In this document: piece after piece, positions 17,319 through 25,130 of the stretch | Numbering within the stretch: the stretch's first letter is position 1 | How the letters are laid out: every line of letters starts with the position of its first letter | Source: Streptomyces sp. NRRL B-3428 | GTDB lineage: Bacteria > Actinomycetota > Actinomycetes > Streptomycetales > Streptomycetaceae | Direction: 5' to 3' | DNA length: 64,000 bases | Assembly (NCBI GenBank): GCA_000721375.1 | Contig: JOGW01000021.1 | Location: 240,486 to 304,485, forward strand | Notes under the pieces: generated by a model | What the model was told of the DNA's origin: nothing | Database searches by the model: none | Seen by the model: the letters and a program-made list of their open reading frames with translations, nothing else | Made by a program: the position numbers and the translations under genes

Positions 17319-18289
17319 CGGACCGACTCCTTCGTCGAGTTGGGGGCCTCGGCGGGCTTGCCCGTGAGGGTGAGGAAGACGTCGTCGAGGTCGGGGGTGT
17401 GCACGGTCAGGGACTCGGCGCGCACCTCGGTCGTGTCCAGTACGTCGAGTACGGCGCGTAGATTGGCGACCGAGCCGTCACTGGGGATCTGCAGAGTGAG
17501 CGACTCCTCGTCGCTGCTCGCCACTCCGAAGAGCCCGGCGGCGGTGGCGAGTTCGGCCGGGTCCGCGAACTGCAGCTTCACATGCCCGCCCGGGATCAGC
17601 CGCTTCAGCTCCTCGGCGGTGCCCTCGGCGACGAGCCGGCCGTGGTCAAGGAGCGCGATACGGTCGGCCAGTTGATCGGCCTCTTCCAGGTACTGCGTGG
17701 TGAGGAAGATGGTCGTGCCCTGCCCGACCAGATCGCGGATGAGCTCCCACATGATGCGCCGGCTGCGCGGGTCGAGCCCGGTGGTCGGCTCGTCGAGGAA
17801 GATGATGCCGGGCGCGGCCACCAAGGTCATCGCCAGATCCAGCTTGCGGCGCATGCCGCCGGAGAAGGTGGCGGCCGTCTTGTGCGCGGCCTCCGTCAGG
17901 TCGAAGCGCTCCAGCAGATCGGCGGCGCGGCGCTTGCCCTCGGCCTTGGGCAGATGGTTGAGATCGGCCATCAGCATCAGGTTCTCGTGGGCGGTGAGCA
18001 GGTTGTCCACCGCCGAGAACTGGCCGGTGACACCGATGGAGCGGCGCACCTTCGTGGCCTGCTTGACCATGTCGTATCCGCCGATCTGCGCCTCACCGCC
18101 GTCCGCGGCGATCAGCGTGGAGAGGATCTCGACGGTGGTGGTCTTGCCGGCGCCGTTCGGGCCGAGCAGGGCGAAGATGCTGCCCTCGGGGATCGTCAGA
18201 TCGATCCCGTCGAGCACGACCTTGTCGCCGTAGGACTTGCGCAGTCCGATGGCGGTGATGGCGGCGGGAGCAGCGGTAGACGTGCTCAT
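17315..18289 (-). CDS. ABC transporter ATP-binding protein, DrrA family
   Basis: 324 residues. Walker A LLGPNGAGKTTT (about 42-53), Q-loop GVTGQFSAVDNLLT, signature FSGGMRRKLDLA, Walker B GIIFLDEPTTGLD, switch His replaced by Gln in FLTTQYLEEAD, as typical for DrrA types. The C-terminal 90 residues form the DrrA-like regulatory extension ending in HTPDLDDVFLTLTGK. Couples ATP hydrolysis to the adjacent permease. The ATG lies 115 bases downstream of the DUF4097 gene. Confidence 0.93.
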   Translation of the reverse strand: MSTSTAAPAAITAIGLRKSYGDKVVLDGIDLTIPEGSIFALLGPNGAGKTTTVEILSTLIAADGGEAQIGGYDMVKQATKVRRSIGVTGQFSAVDNLLTAHENLMLMADLNHLPKAEGKRRAADLLERFDLTEAAHKTAATFSGGMRRKLDLAMTLVAAPGIIFLDEPTTGLDPRSRRIMWELIRDLVGQGTTIFLTTQYLEEADQLADRIALLDHGRLVAEGTAEELKRLIPGGHVKLQFADPAELATAAGLFGVASSDEESLTLQIPSDGSVANLRAVLDVLDTTEVRAESLTVHTPDLDDVFLTLTGKPAEAPNSTKESVR

Positions 18290-18403
18290 GACAGCCAGCC
18301 TCCTATACGGGGTTGAGGAGCGTGTCGGTGATGAAGTGAAGTGTGGTGCTGGTGAGTTGGTTGTGCAGGTGAGTTGACGAATTACATAGGCGGTGCGGAA
18401 GGG

Positions 18404-19246
18404 TCAGGCGCGACGGATGATTACGTCGCCGACCGAAGTGCGCCCTCGCACCTCGACCGTCTCCTTGGCCTCGCCCGGCCCGGCGCTCGCACCGAGCGTG
18501 TTGCGCAGGGCGCCGGCCTTGGTGCTCACGTCGAGCCAGGCCGCCGTGCCCTCGGCGATCCCGATCTCCAGAGGTCCCACGGAGGTCTCGAACCGCACGC
18601 TGCCGCGCTCGACCCGGTCGATCCGGATACCGCCGGTCGCGGAGGTGGCGACCACATCGGCGCGCGCGGTGCCCACGCTGATCCGGCCATTGGCGGACTT
18701 GATCTGCAGATTGCCGCTGATCACGCCGACGGCGGTGTCGCCGTTGCTGTTCTTCACGGTCGCCGCGCCCTCGATCTCGCCGAGGTCGATCCGTCCCGTA
18801 CCGGAGCTGAACTGGTGGTCGTGGCCGCTCGCGCGGTCCACCCGGATGTCGCCGAAGCCGGTCTTGATGTTGGCCACACCCACCTCGTCGACCTGGATGT
18901 TGCCCATCGAGGTCTTGACGTCGATGTCGCCGAACCGGCCCTGCCCGTCGATGTAGATCATCGACGCGTTGCTGCCCAGCGCGGAGCCGGCCGGCAGCTC
19001 GACGGCCACGTCGATACCGCCTGACTTGTTGAACACCGAACGCGACTTGGGGGCCTTCACCAGCAACCGGCCGCCGGAGAAGCTGACCTGGGTGTTCTGT
19101 GCGGTGCGTACGTCGCGGTCGCTGCCCTGGTTCGTGGGCGTCACCTCGACGGTGGTGTCGGTGCGCTCGCTCGCGACGATCCGCAGGTTGATCATGTCGC
19201 CCTCGACGGAGAGGGTGATGGGTCCGGGGGTCTCGTAGCTGGTCAT
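18404..19246 (-). CDS. DUF4097-family beta-solenoid protein
   Basis: 280 residues with no signal peptide. The protein is built from short beta repeats in which GDI, GNI, GRI or GGI turns recur every 18-22 residues (GRFGDIDVKTSMGNIQVDEV, GFGDIRVDRAS, GTGRIDLGEIEG, GNLQIKSANGRISVG), the pattern of DUF4097/'adhesin' beta-helices. The function is unknown; in Actinobacteria such proteins often accompany ABC exporters and small DNA-binding proteins, as here. Located 67 bases after the RHH gene. Confidence 0.85.
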   Translation of the reverse strand: MTSYETPGPITLSVEGDMINLRIVASERTDTTVEVTPTNQGSDRDVRTAQNTQVSFSGGRLLVKAPKSRSVFNKSGGIDVAVELPAGSALGSNASMIYIDGQGRFGDIDVKTSMGNIQVDEVGVANIKTGFGDIRVDRASGHDHQFSSGTGRIDLGEIEGAATVKNSNGDTAVGVISGNLQIKSANGRISVGTARADVVATSATGGIRIDRVERGSVRFETSVGPLEIGIAEGTAAWLDVSTKAGALRNTLGASAGPGEAKETVEVRGRTSVGDVIIRRA

Positions 19247-19313
19247 CTCGGGTCCGTCCTTACGGTGTGAAGTCTGAGCGAGGGTCGAAGTCCAGGGGTG
19301 CCGTGTCGTGCGG

Positions 19314-19850
19314 TCAGCCGGCCCAGCCGGTGAAGTCCCGTGCGTGGTCCGGGTGGTGCGGGCCCGCGGGCGCCGGCGTCAGGGCGGCGGCCACGGCCCG
19401 GCCGAGCCAGGCGTTGACCGAGAGCCCCTCGCGGGCGGCGGCGGACTCGGCCTGCACCTTGAGGTGGGCGGGCAGCCGGAGGTTGATCCGCGCGGTGCCG
19501 GTGTCGTCGGTGTCCAGGGCGCCGGCCGGGTCCGGCGCGGTCGGCGCAGCGGACGGCATCGGCGCGGTGGGGTGCGTCGTCGGCATGGCCCGCAGCTCCT
19601 CGTAGGGCTGCGGAGTGCTCACCACGAACTCGGGGTCGGTCCCGCGCAGCCGTACGCCGACGGAGCCGGGCGCCAGTTCGCGGGTGACCTCGGCCATGGC
19701 GTCCGACAGCGCGTTCAGGAGCGTCAGACGGGCGGCCGACTCGAGCGGCCACGTGAGCCGCTCCGCCATGGCGCGGGCTTCCGGCCCGGCCGTCTCGGCG
19801 GCGGTCGCCAGCTCCTGGCGGAGGGTGTCTACGTACGGCGTGAGGTCCAT
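19314..19850 (-). CDS. Ribbon-helix-helix (HicB-antitoxin-like) regulator, copy 1
   Basis: 178 residues. An N-terminal helical domain (1-70, MDLTPYVDTLRQELATAAET) is followed by a Pro/Ala linker and a C-terminal ribbon-helix-helix: ARINLRLPAHLKVQAESAAA then REGLSVNAWLGRAVAAAL (about 121-158). The strand Arg/Asn/Arg side chains are those that read DNA in Arc/MetJ/CopG folds. No HicA toxin is adjacent, so autorepression is more likely than a toxin-antitoxin role. The 70 bases before its ATG hold five TGGCGCCA-type sites. It heads the DUF4097-ABC exporter group and is paralogous to the next upstream gene. Confidence 0.85.
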   Translation of the reverse strand: MDLTPYVDTLRQELATAAETAGPEARAMAERLTWPLESAARLTLLNALSDAMAEVTRELAPGSVGVRLRGTDPEFVVSTPQPYEELRAMPTTHPTAPMPSAAPTAPDPAGALDTDDTGTARINLRLPAHLKVQAESAAAREGLSVNAWLGRAVAAALTPAPAGPHHPDHARDFTGWAG

Positions 19851-19861
19851 GACGCCAACTA

Positions 19862-19921
19862 TGGCGCCACCGTGGCGCCGCGTCAAGTGCAAGTGGCGCC
19901 ATTTGGCGCCAGGTGGTGCCA
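19862..19921. promoter_or_regulatory. Five helically phased TGGCGCCA operator sites
   Basis: Eight-base palindromes at 19862 (exact), 19873 (one mismatch), 19894 (exact), 19904 (exact) and 19914 (one mismatch). Spacings of 11, 21, 10 and 10 bases keep them on one face of the helix, immediately upstream of the ribbon-helix-helix gene. Confidence 0.7.
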
Positions 19922-19954
19922 CGCACTGTATCTCCGCAGTTCAGAGCCCTGAAG

Positions 19955-20007
19955 GGAAAACAAAAAGGGCCCCTGCCCGCCGTCGTGAAGACGAGGGGCA
20001 GCGGCCC
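19955..20007 (-). terminator. Intrinsic terminator with U-tract after RHH copy 2
   Basis: A long GC hairpin (about 19967-20007, with internal mismatches) is followed on the minus strand by TTTTTGTTTT. It separates the two paralogous regulator genes. A true U-tract is rare in this genome type. Confidence 0.8.
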
Positions 20008-20023
20008 GGGGCCCGAGTGGCGC

Positions 20024-20560
20024 CTAGCTGACCCAGCCCGTGAACCCCTGCCCGGCGCCACGCGAGCGGGACGACGAGGAGGGCTGCTCCTGGCGGGGTG
20101 CGGGGTTGATGGCCTGGGAGGCGGCGCGTACGAGCCAGGCGTTGACCGACAGGCTGTCGCGCGCCGCGGCCTCCTCGACCCGGGCCTTGAGGTGCGCGGG
20201 AAGCCGGAAGTTGATGCGCGCCATGGAGCCGTCGTCGGCCTCGGGGGCCACGGGAGCAGCCGGCGGCAGCGGGGGCTGGGGCGGCTCGGGCGCCCGCATC
20301 ACCGCCGGCTCGGCGGCCGGCGGGTTCGTCACCACGAACTCGGGGTCGAGTCCGCGCAGCCGTACATCCACCGAACCGGGCGCGAGCTCGCGCGTGACCT
20401 CGTCCATCGCCGCGGACAGGGCGTGCAGGAGCGTGAGGCGGGTCGCCGACTCCAGCGGCGCGGACAGCCGCTCGGCCAGATCGCGCGCCTCCGGACCCGC
20501 CGCGTCGGCGGCGACGGCGAGCTCCTGGCGCAGGGTGTCCACATACGGCGTGAGGTCCAT
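20024..20560 (-). CDS. Ribbon-helix-helix (HicB-antitoxin-like) regulator, copy 2
   Basis: 178 residues, the same length as copy 1 and clearly homologous throughout: identical MDLTPYVDTLRQELA start, the same LESA.RLTLL.ALS.AM.EVTRELAPGS block, Pro-rich linker, and C-terminal ribbon-helix-helix ARINFRLPAHLKARVEEAAA then RDSLSVNAWLVRAASQAI, ending in FTGW. The linker and tail have diverged most. Preceded by its own TGGCGCCA sites. Either copy could bind both site groups. Confidence 0.85.
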   Translation of the reverse strand: MDLTPYVDTLRQELAVAADAAGPEARDLAERLSAPLESATRLTLLHALSAAMDEVTRELAPGSVDVRLRGLDPEFVVTNPPAAEPAVMRAPEPPQPPLPPAAPVAPEADDGSMARINFRLPAHLKARVEEAAARDSLSVNAWLVRAASQAINPAPRQEQPSSSSRSRGAGQGFTGWVS

Positions 20561-20571
20561 GACGCCAATTA

Positions 20572-20678
20572 TGGCGCGTGTGGCGCCATGCCGGGTGCGA
20601 GGGGTGCCACCCGGTTTCCACCCGTCTGACCAGCGGAAACGGGAATGTGGCGCCACGGGGAGGCGGTCCGTGGCGCCA
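20572..20678. promoter_or_regulatory. TGGCGCCA site group upstream of RHH copy 2
   Basis: Exact TGGCGCCA at 20581, 20648 and 20671, with a degenerate copy at 20572 and a half-like GGTGCCA near 20604. Spacing is looser than at copy 1. Confidence 0.6.
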
Positions 20679-20687
20679 CAGGCGCTC

Positions 20688-21158
20688 TCACCGGCCCTGC
20701 TGCGGCCACCGGTTGTCCCGCGGCCACCGGTTGTCCTGCGGCCACACGATCCCGGGCATCGGAGTGCGGCGGCGCGGTGTGGTCAGCGCGGAGACGACGG
20801 CCGCGACGGCGGCGGTCGTCGCGAAGCTGCCGACCGCGACCATGGCGACACCGATCACGAAGAGACCGCTGGCGTCGTCCGACCAGTCGGCGAAGGAGGC
20901 CATGACCAGTCCGACGGTGACCCCGATGACCGGCACGGCGGGCTCGCTGCGCCATGCCGCGAGGACCACGGGCACGAGCAGGGTCAGCACCAGACCGATC
21001 ACCTGCCAGGCCTCGTACGGGCCCGTGGTCGAACCGTCGGGGTGCACATCGCGCTCCTGGTCCCAGCCGAGCCAGCCGGCCCAGGCGCCGACGGTCAGGG
21101 CGATGAGGGCCACGGTCGTGATCATGTGGCGGGCGAGGGCGGGGAGCTGCTTGTTCAT
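20688..21158 (-). CDS. Membrane protein of unknown function
   Basis: 156 residues from the ATG at 21158; an ATG at 21209 would add 17. Four hydrophobic helices (about 10-30, 50-70, 75-93, 102-125) and a short cytoplasmic tail with a DNRWP repeat (PQDNRWPRDNRWPQ). It ends just before the operator sites of RHH copy 2. No family recognised. Confidence 0.65.
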   Translation of the reverse strand: MNKQLPALARHMITTVALIALTVGAWAGWLGWDQERDVHPDGSTTGPYEAWQVIGLVLTLLVPVVLAAWRSEPAVPVIGVTVGLVMASFADWSDDASGLFVIGVAMVAVGSFATTAAVAAVVSALTTPRRRTPMPGIVWPQDNRWPRDNRWPQQGR

Positions 21159-21242
21159 GACTTCAGCATTCCCGCGGGCCGGATGGCCGGCCAGCGTACG
21201 GATACTCATCCGCCGGCAGCGTCGAAGTACTCAGCTGCGCAC

Positions 21243-21863
21243 TCAGCCGGCCCGCCCCCTCAGCACCTCCACCCCGTCCCCCTCGAGCTCGTCGCAGTAG
21301 GGCGCACGCCCCGTCATCGCCATCACCAGCGCCAGCGTGCTCCCGGTCACCGGCTGTCCCGACCCGGCGGCGAAGGGCCCGTCGTCCGCCGCCAGGCGCA
21401 GCCCGCCGATCCGCCCCTTGGCGAGCACCACGAGATCGGTGCCCGCGTAGTACTCGGCCACCGCCGTGAGGGTCCCGACGGGATACGTGTGCCCGATGCC
21501 CAGCGGACGCCGGATGTCCTCGCCGTGCACGACGGTCTCGCCGAGGATCGCGATCGGCGGCAGCGGCGGCTTGCGCCTGCTGGTGACCGCGGCGCGGAAG
21601 CGCGCCAGCGTCTCGGCCGGGTCGGCGCCGAGCTGCCGCTCCAGCTGCATCGCCACCTGCTTGTCGAAGTCGAACCGGCAGCGGATCACACCCGCCATCC
21701 ACGTCACGGGGGTCAGCCGCGCCGAGGCGGTCAGATGCGCCAGGACCTCCCGTACCGTCAACTCGGTGCACAGCGAGGTCGTCGCCCAGCCTTCGGCGTC
21801 GAGCTCCGCGAGATCGTCGGCCAAGGCGGCCCGCTCGGCATGGACCAGCGGCCAGATGTCCAA
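21243..21863 (-). CDS. Maleylpyruvate isomerase-family (mycothiol-dependent, DinB-like) protein
   Basis: 206 residues. The DinB-like four-helix N-terminal half has the motif ELTVREVLAHLTASARLTP and a metal-type histidine in ILGETVVHGEDIRRPLG; the C-terminal part is the short MDMPI-C-like beta region. Family members use mycothiol as cofactor or co-substrate in isomerisation or detoxification. The substrate is unknown. The TTG start is supported by AAGGAAA directly upstream. Divergent from the riboswitch-controlled metE. Confidence 0.78.
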   Translation of the reverse strand: MDIWPLVHAERAALADDLAELDAEGWATTSLCTELTVREVLAHLTASARLTPVTWMAGVIRCRFDFDKQVAMQLERQLGADPAETLARFRAAVTSRRKPPLPPIAILGETVVHGEDIRRPLGIGHTYPVGTLTAVAEYYAGTDLVVLAKGRIGGLRLAADDGPFAAGSGQPVTGSTLALVMAMTGRAPYCDELEGDGVEVLRGRAG

Positions 21864-21934
21864 TTTCCTTCTCCCTTACGTGAGATCTACGGGTAGACCG
21901 TCACCGCACCGCGAACTCATCGCCTAGCCTGGCA

Positions 21935-22142
21935 TTCGCAGCTGGTTCGCCCCGTCCGCCAGGCGGGAGCGTCGTAAGAGGGAACCCGGTGGGAATCCGG
22001 GACTGCCCCGCAGCGGTGAGTGGGAACGAAAGCCGTCATACGCACTGGATCCGACGTACCGGATCTGGGAAGCGACGGCCGGTAGGTGTCCTCGCGGTCC
22101 TCGCGAGCAACGCGCCCACGAGTCCGAAGACCTGCCCGTTGC
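21935..22142 (+). ncRNA. Cobalamin (B12) riboswitch upstream of metE
   Basis: All class landmarks are readable in order: a GGAA..CCGGTG segment, the B12-box AATCCGGGACTGCCCCGC (within 21990-22012) followed by CGGTGA, a central GGGAACGAAAGCCG, and the closing AGTCCGAAGACCTGCC (22121-22136). A possible -10, TAGCCT, sits at 21925. With B12 present it should turn off the B12-independent methionine synthase. Confidence 0.93.
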
Positions 22143-22168
22143 CCGCGCACGCACCATGCGCACGCGGA
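22143..22168 (+). promoter_or_regulatory. Hairpin after the riboswitch aptamer, possible expression platform
   Basis: CCGCG-CA-CGCA paired with TGCG-CA-CGCGG around a three-base loop, directly downstream of the aptamer. Further on, GATCTC (22261) can pair with GAGATC overlapping the metE ribosome-binding site, so control could act at translation instead. Confidence 0.45.
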
Positions 22169-22294
22169 TATCCCGGTGACCTCGAGGGCGGGTCGGCGAC
22201 CACAACGGCGGCTGTAGGTCTGCCTGTTGTGTCCCCTTCGCGTTCCCGTCCCGGCACCGGGATCTCAGGGATTCATCTCGCGAAGGAGATCTCC

Positions 22295-24601
22295 GTGACA
22301 CCGAAGTCCGCACCGGCGGCAGCCCGCTCCACCGTCCACGGCTACCCCCGCCAGGGACCGGACCGTGAGCTCAAGAAGGCGGTCGAGGGGTACTGGAAGG
22401 GCCGTCTGACCGCCGACGACCTGCGCGCGACCGCCGCCGAACTGCGCCGGTCCACCTGGCAGCAGCTCGCCGACGCCGGCCTCGACGAAGTGCCGACCGG
22501 CACCTTCTCGTACTACGACCATGTCCTGGACGCCGGCGTCATGCTCGGTGCGATCCCGGCCCGCCACCGCGCCGCCGTCGACGCGGACGCCCTCGACGGC
22601 TACTTCGCGATGGCGCGCGGCACGCAGGACGTGGCGCCGCTTGAGATGACCAAGTGGTTCGACACCAACTACCACTATCTGGTCCCTGAGTTGGGGCCGG
22701 ATACCGTCTTCGCGGCCGACTCCGGCAAGCAGACGCAGGAGCTGAAGGAAGCCCTCGCGCTCGGCCTGACCGCCCGTCCCGTGCTGCTCGGCCCGATCAC
22801 CTATCTGCTGCTGGCCAAGCCCGCCCCCGCGGCGGCCGAGGACTTCGACCCGCTCACGCTCCTCGACCGGCTGCTGCCGGTGTACGCGGAGCTCCTGGCC
22901 GATCTGCGGGCGGCGGGCGCCGACTGGGTGCAGCTCGACGAACCCGCCCTGGTCCAGGACCGCACCCCGGCCGAGCTGAACGCCGCGGCCCGCGCGTACC
23001 GCGAGCTCGGTGCCCTCGTCGACCGCTCCAAGCTCCTCGTGGCGACCTATTTCGACCGCCCCGGCGAGGCCCTGCCCGTACTCGCCGCCTCCCCGGTCGA
23101 GGGCCTCGCCCTGGACTTCACCGTCGAAGGCACCCTCGACGATCTGGCGGCCGTCGGCGGTCTGCCGGACAAGCGCCTGGTCGCGGGCGTGGTCGACGGC
23201 CGCAACATCTGGATCAACGACTACGAGAAGTCCCTGGCCACCCTCGCCACCCTGCTCGGTCTGGCCGGACAGGTGGATGTGGCGGCTTCGTGCTCGCTGC
23301 TGCACGTCCCCCTCGACGCCGCGGTCGAGCGCGACATCGAGCCGCAGATCCTGCGCTGGCTGGCCTTCGCCCGCCAGAAGACCGCCGAGATCGTGACGCT
23401 CACCAAGGGACTCGGCTCCGGCACCCACGCGATCTCCGCCGAACTGGCCGCCAATCGCGCCGACTTGGCCTCCCGTGCCAACTCCCCGCTCACCCACGAC
23501 CCCGAGGTACGGGCCCGGGCGGCCGCCGTCACGGCGGCCGACACCCGCCGCGACCAGCCGTACGAGCGGCGCGTCACCGCCCAGCGCGCCCACCTCGCGC
23601 TGCCCGCGCTGCCGACCACCACCATCGGCTCGTTCCCGCAGACCGCCGAACTGCGCACCGCACGCGCCGATCTGAGGGCGGGCCGGATCGACACCGCCGG
23701 CTACGAGGACCGCATCCGCAGCGAGATCAAGGAGGTCATCACCTTCCAGGAGCAGACCGGCCTCGACGTTCTCGTGCACGGCGAGCCCGAGCGCAACGAC
23801 ATGGTCCAGTACTTCGCCGAGCAGCTCACCGGCTGTCTGGCCACCCGCCACGGCTGGGTGCAGTCCTACGGCACCCGCTATGTCCGCCCGCCGGTCCTCG
23901 CCGGGGACATCTCACGCCCCGAGCCGATGACGGTCCGCTGGACCTCCTACGCCCAGTCCCTGACCGCCAAGCCGGTCAAGGGCATGCTGACGGGCCCGGT
24001 CACGATGCTGGCCTGGTCCTTCGTACGCGACGACCAGCCGCTCGCCGACACCGCCCGCCAGGTCGCCCTGGCGCTGCGCGACGAGGTCGAGGACCTGGAG
24101 GCGGCCGGCACCACGGTCATCCAGGTCGACGAACCGGCTCTGCGCGAGACCCTGCCGCTGCGCGCGGCCGCCCGTCCCGCCTATCTGGACTGGGCCACCG
24201 AGTCCTTCCGCCTGACGACCGCATCGGTGCGCGCGACCACCCAGATCCATACGCATATGTGCTACGCGGAGTTCGGCGACATCGTGCAGGCCATCGACGA
24301 CCTCGACGCCGACGTCATCAGCCTGGAAGCGGCCCGTTCCCATATGCAGGTGGCCCGCGAGCTGGCCGCCCACGGCTACCCGCGCGAGGCGGGACCCGGC
24401 GTCTACGACATCCACTCACCGCGGGTGCCGAGCCCGCAGGAAGCCGCGGACCTGCTGCGCACCGGCCTGCGGGCCATCCCGGCGGACCGGCTGTGGGCCA
24501 ACCCGGACTGCGGTCTGAAGACCCGCGCCTGGCCCGAGACCCGGACCTCACTGGAGAACCTGGTGGCGGCAGCCCGTACGGTGCGCGCCGAACTCCCGTG
24601 A
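22295..24601 (+). CDS. metE: Cobalamin-independent methionine synthase
   Basis: 768 residues. Transfers the methyl group of 5-methyltetrahydropteroyl-polyglutamate to homocysteine. The N-terminal barrel starts at GYPRQGPDRELKKAVEGYW. The C-terminal catalytic barrel shows PALPTTTIGSFPQT, HGEPERNDMVQYF (zinc ligand region), the second His/Cys ligand in IHTHMCYAEF and the last Cys in WANPDCGLKTR. GTG at 22295 was chosen because GAAGGAGA precedes it; the open frame upstream is riboswitch. Followed by a strong terminator. Confidence 0.97.
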   Translation: MTPKSAPAAARSTVHGYPRQGPDRELKKAVEGYWKGRLTADDLRATAAELRRSTWQQLADAGLDEVPTGTFSYYDHVLDAGVMLGAIPARHRAAVDADALDGYFAMARGTQDVAPLEMTKWFDTNYHYLVPELGPDTVFAADSGKQTQELKEALALGLTARPVLLGPITYLLLAKPAPAAAEDFDPLTLLDRLLPVYAELLADLRAAGADWVQLDEPALVQDRTPAELNAAARAYRELGALVDRSKLLVATYFDRPGEALPVLAASPVEGLALDFTVEGTLDDLAAVGGLPDKRLVAGVVDGRNIWINDYEKSLATLATLLGLAGQVDVAASCSLLHVPLDAAVERDIEPQILRWLAFARQKTAEIVTLTKGLGSGTHAISAELAANRADLASRANSPLTHDPEVRARAAAVTAADTRRDQPYERRVTAQRAHLALPALPTTTIGSFPQTAELRTARADLRAGRIDTAGYEDRIRSEIKEVITFQEQTGLDVLVHGEPERNDMVQYFAEQLTGCLATRHGWVQSYGTRYVRPPVLAGDISRPEPMTVRWTSYAQSLTAKPVKGMLTGPVTMLAWSFVRDDQPLADTARQVALALRDEVEDLEAAGTTVIQVDEPALRETLPLRAAARPAYLDWATESFRLTTASVRATTQIHTHMCYAEFGDIVQAIDDLDADVISLEAARSHMQVARELAAHGYPREAGPGVYDIHSPRVPSPQEAADLLRTGLRAIPADRLWANPDCGLKTRAWPETRTSLENLVAAARTVRAELP

Positions 24602-24616
24602 ACGGGCGTTGAGTCG

Positions 24617-24641
24617 AGGGCCCGCACATGGTGCGGGCCCT
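24617..24641 (+). terminator. metE terminator
   Basis: Perfect 11-bp stem (AGGGCCCGCAC) with a three-base loop, followed by TTCTC. Confidence 0.85.
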
Positions 24642-24644
24642 TTC

Positions 24645-25004
24645 TCAGTCGTGCGGCGCCTCGCCCGTCACCCGGTGGTCGGCATGGCTCAGCGCCTCCA
24701 CGACCAGGCGGCGCAGATGCCCGTCCCGCAGCCGGTAGTGGACATGCCGGCCTTCGCGCCGCGTCTCCACCAGGCCCGCGAGCCGCAGCTTGGCGAGGTG
24801 CTGGCTGACGGCCGTACGGGAGGCCGCGGACTGTTCGGTGAGCGAGCCGACATCCGCCTCGCCCTGCGCGAGCAGCCACAGCAGATGCAGCCGGGTGGCA
24901 TCCGACAGCATCGCGAACACATGGGCCGCCTCCGTGAGGCGGGCGGCGTCGGGGCTGTCCTGATGCGCACGGCTTGCAGGTGGGTGGGGATCGCGTCCGG
25001 GCAT
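24645..25004 (-). CDS. ArsR/SmtB metal sensor repressor with alpha5 site
   Basis: 119 residues. Winged helix-turn-helix: LSDATRLHLLWLLAQGEADV, LTEQSAASRTAVSQHLAKLR, then wing LVETRREGRHVHYRLRD. The C-terminal helix carries D-x-H-x10-H-x2-H (DGH...HADH), the exact alpha5 spacing of zinc/cobalt/nickel sensors CzrA and NmtR; the alpha3 cysteine site (ELCV-type) is absent. It is divergent from an MFS exporter with a His-rich tail and 126 bases away from it. The ATG has TAGGCT six bases upstream and no ribosome-binding site, so it is probably leaderless. Metal identity (Ni, Co or Zn) is not decided by sequence. Confidence 0.88.
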   Translation of the reverse strand: MPGRDPHPPASRAHQDSPDAARLTEAAHVFAMLSDATRLHLLWLLAQGEADVGSLTEQSAASRTAVSQHLAKLRLAGLVETRREGRHVHYRLRDGHLRRLVVEALSHADHRVTGEAPHD

Positions 25005-25010
25005 GGCCCA

Positions 25011-25016
25011 AGCCTA
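25011..25016 (-). promoter_or_regulatory. -10 box of leaderless arsR-type gene
   Basis: TAGGCT on the minus strand, six bases before the ATG. Confidence 0.45.
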
Positions 25017-25060
25017 GAGGCCGCACGGACACGTACGACCTGGTCCACGCCTTACGTCAA

Positions 25061-25082
25061 CATGTGCACGCATGCGCACATG
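25061..25082. promoter_or_regulatory. Inverted repeat, candidate operator of the metal sensor
   Basis: CATGTGC, eight bases, GCACATG, between the divergent repressor and exporter genes and 49 bases before the exporter ATG. Arm length and position fit an ArsR-family site. Confidence 0.5.
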
Positions 25083-25130
25083 AAGGTACGCTTGGAAGGT
25101 GCCCGATTCCGCGAGCGAGAGGTGAGCGGC

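Noticed and set aside
19314..20560. HicAB toxin-antitoxin systems at the two RHH genes
   Set aside because: No HicA-like dsRBD or other small toxin gene lies next to either copy; downstream genes are DUF4097 and an ABC exporter.
20040..21896. 618-codon plus-strand frame opposite the RHH, membrane and DinB-like genes
   Set aside because: It crosses three real minus-strand genes and the operator sites, with no recognisable domain.
22265..23851. 528-codon minus-strand frame inside metE
   Set aside because: Antisense shadow of metE; Gly/Arg/Val-rich composition without motifs.
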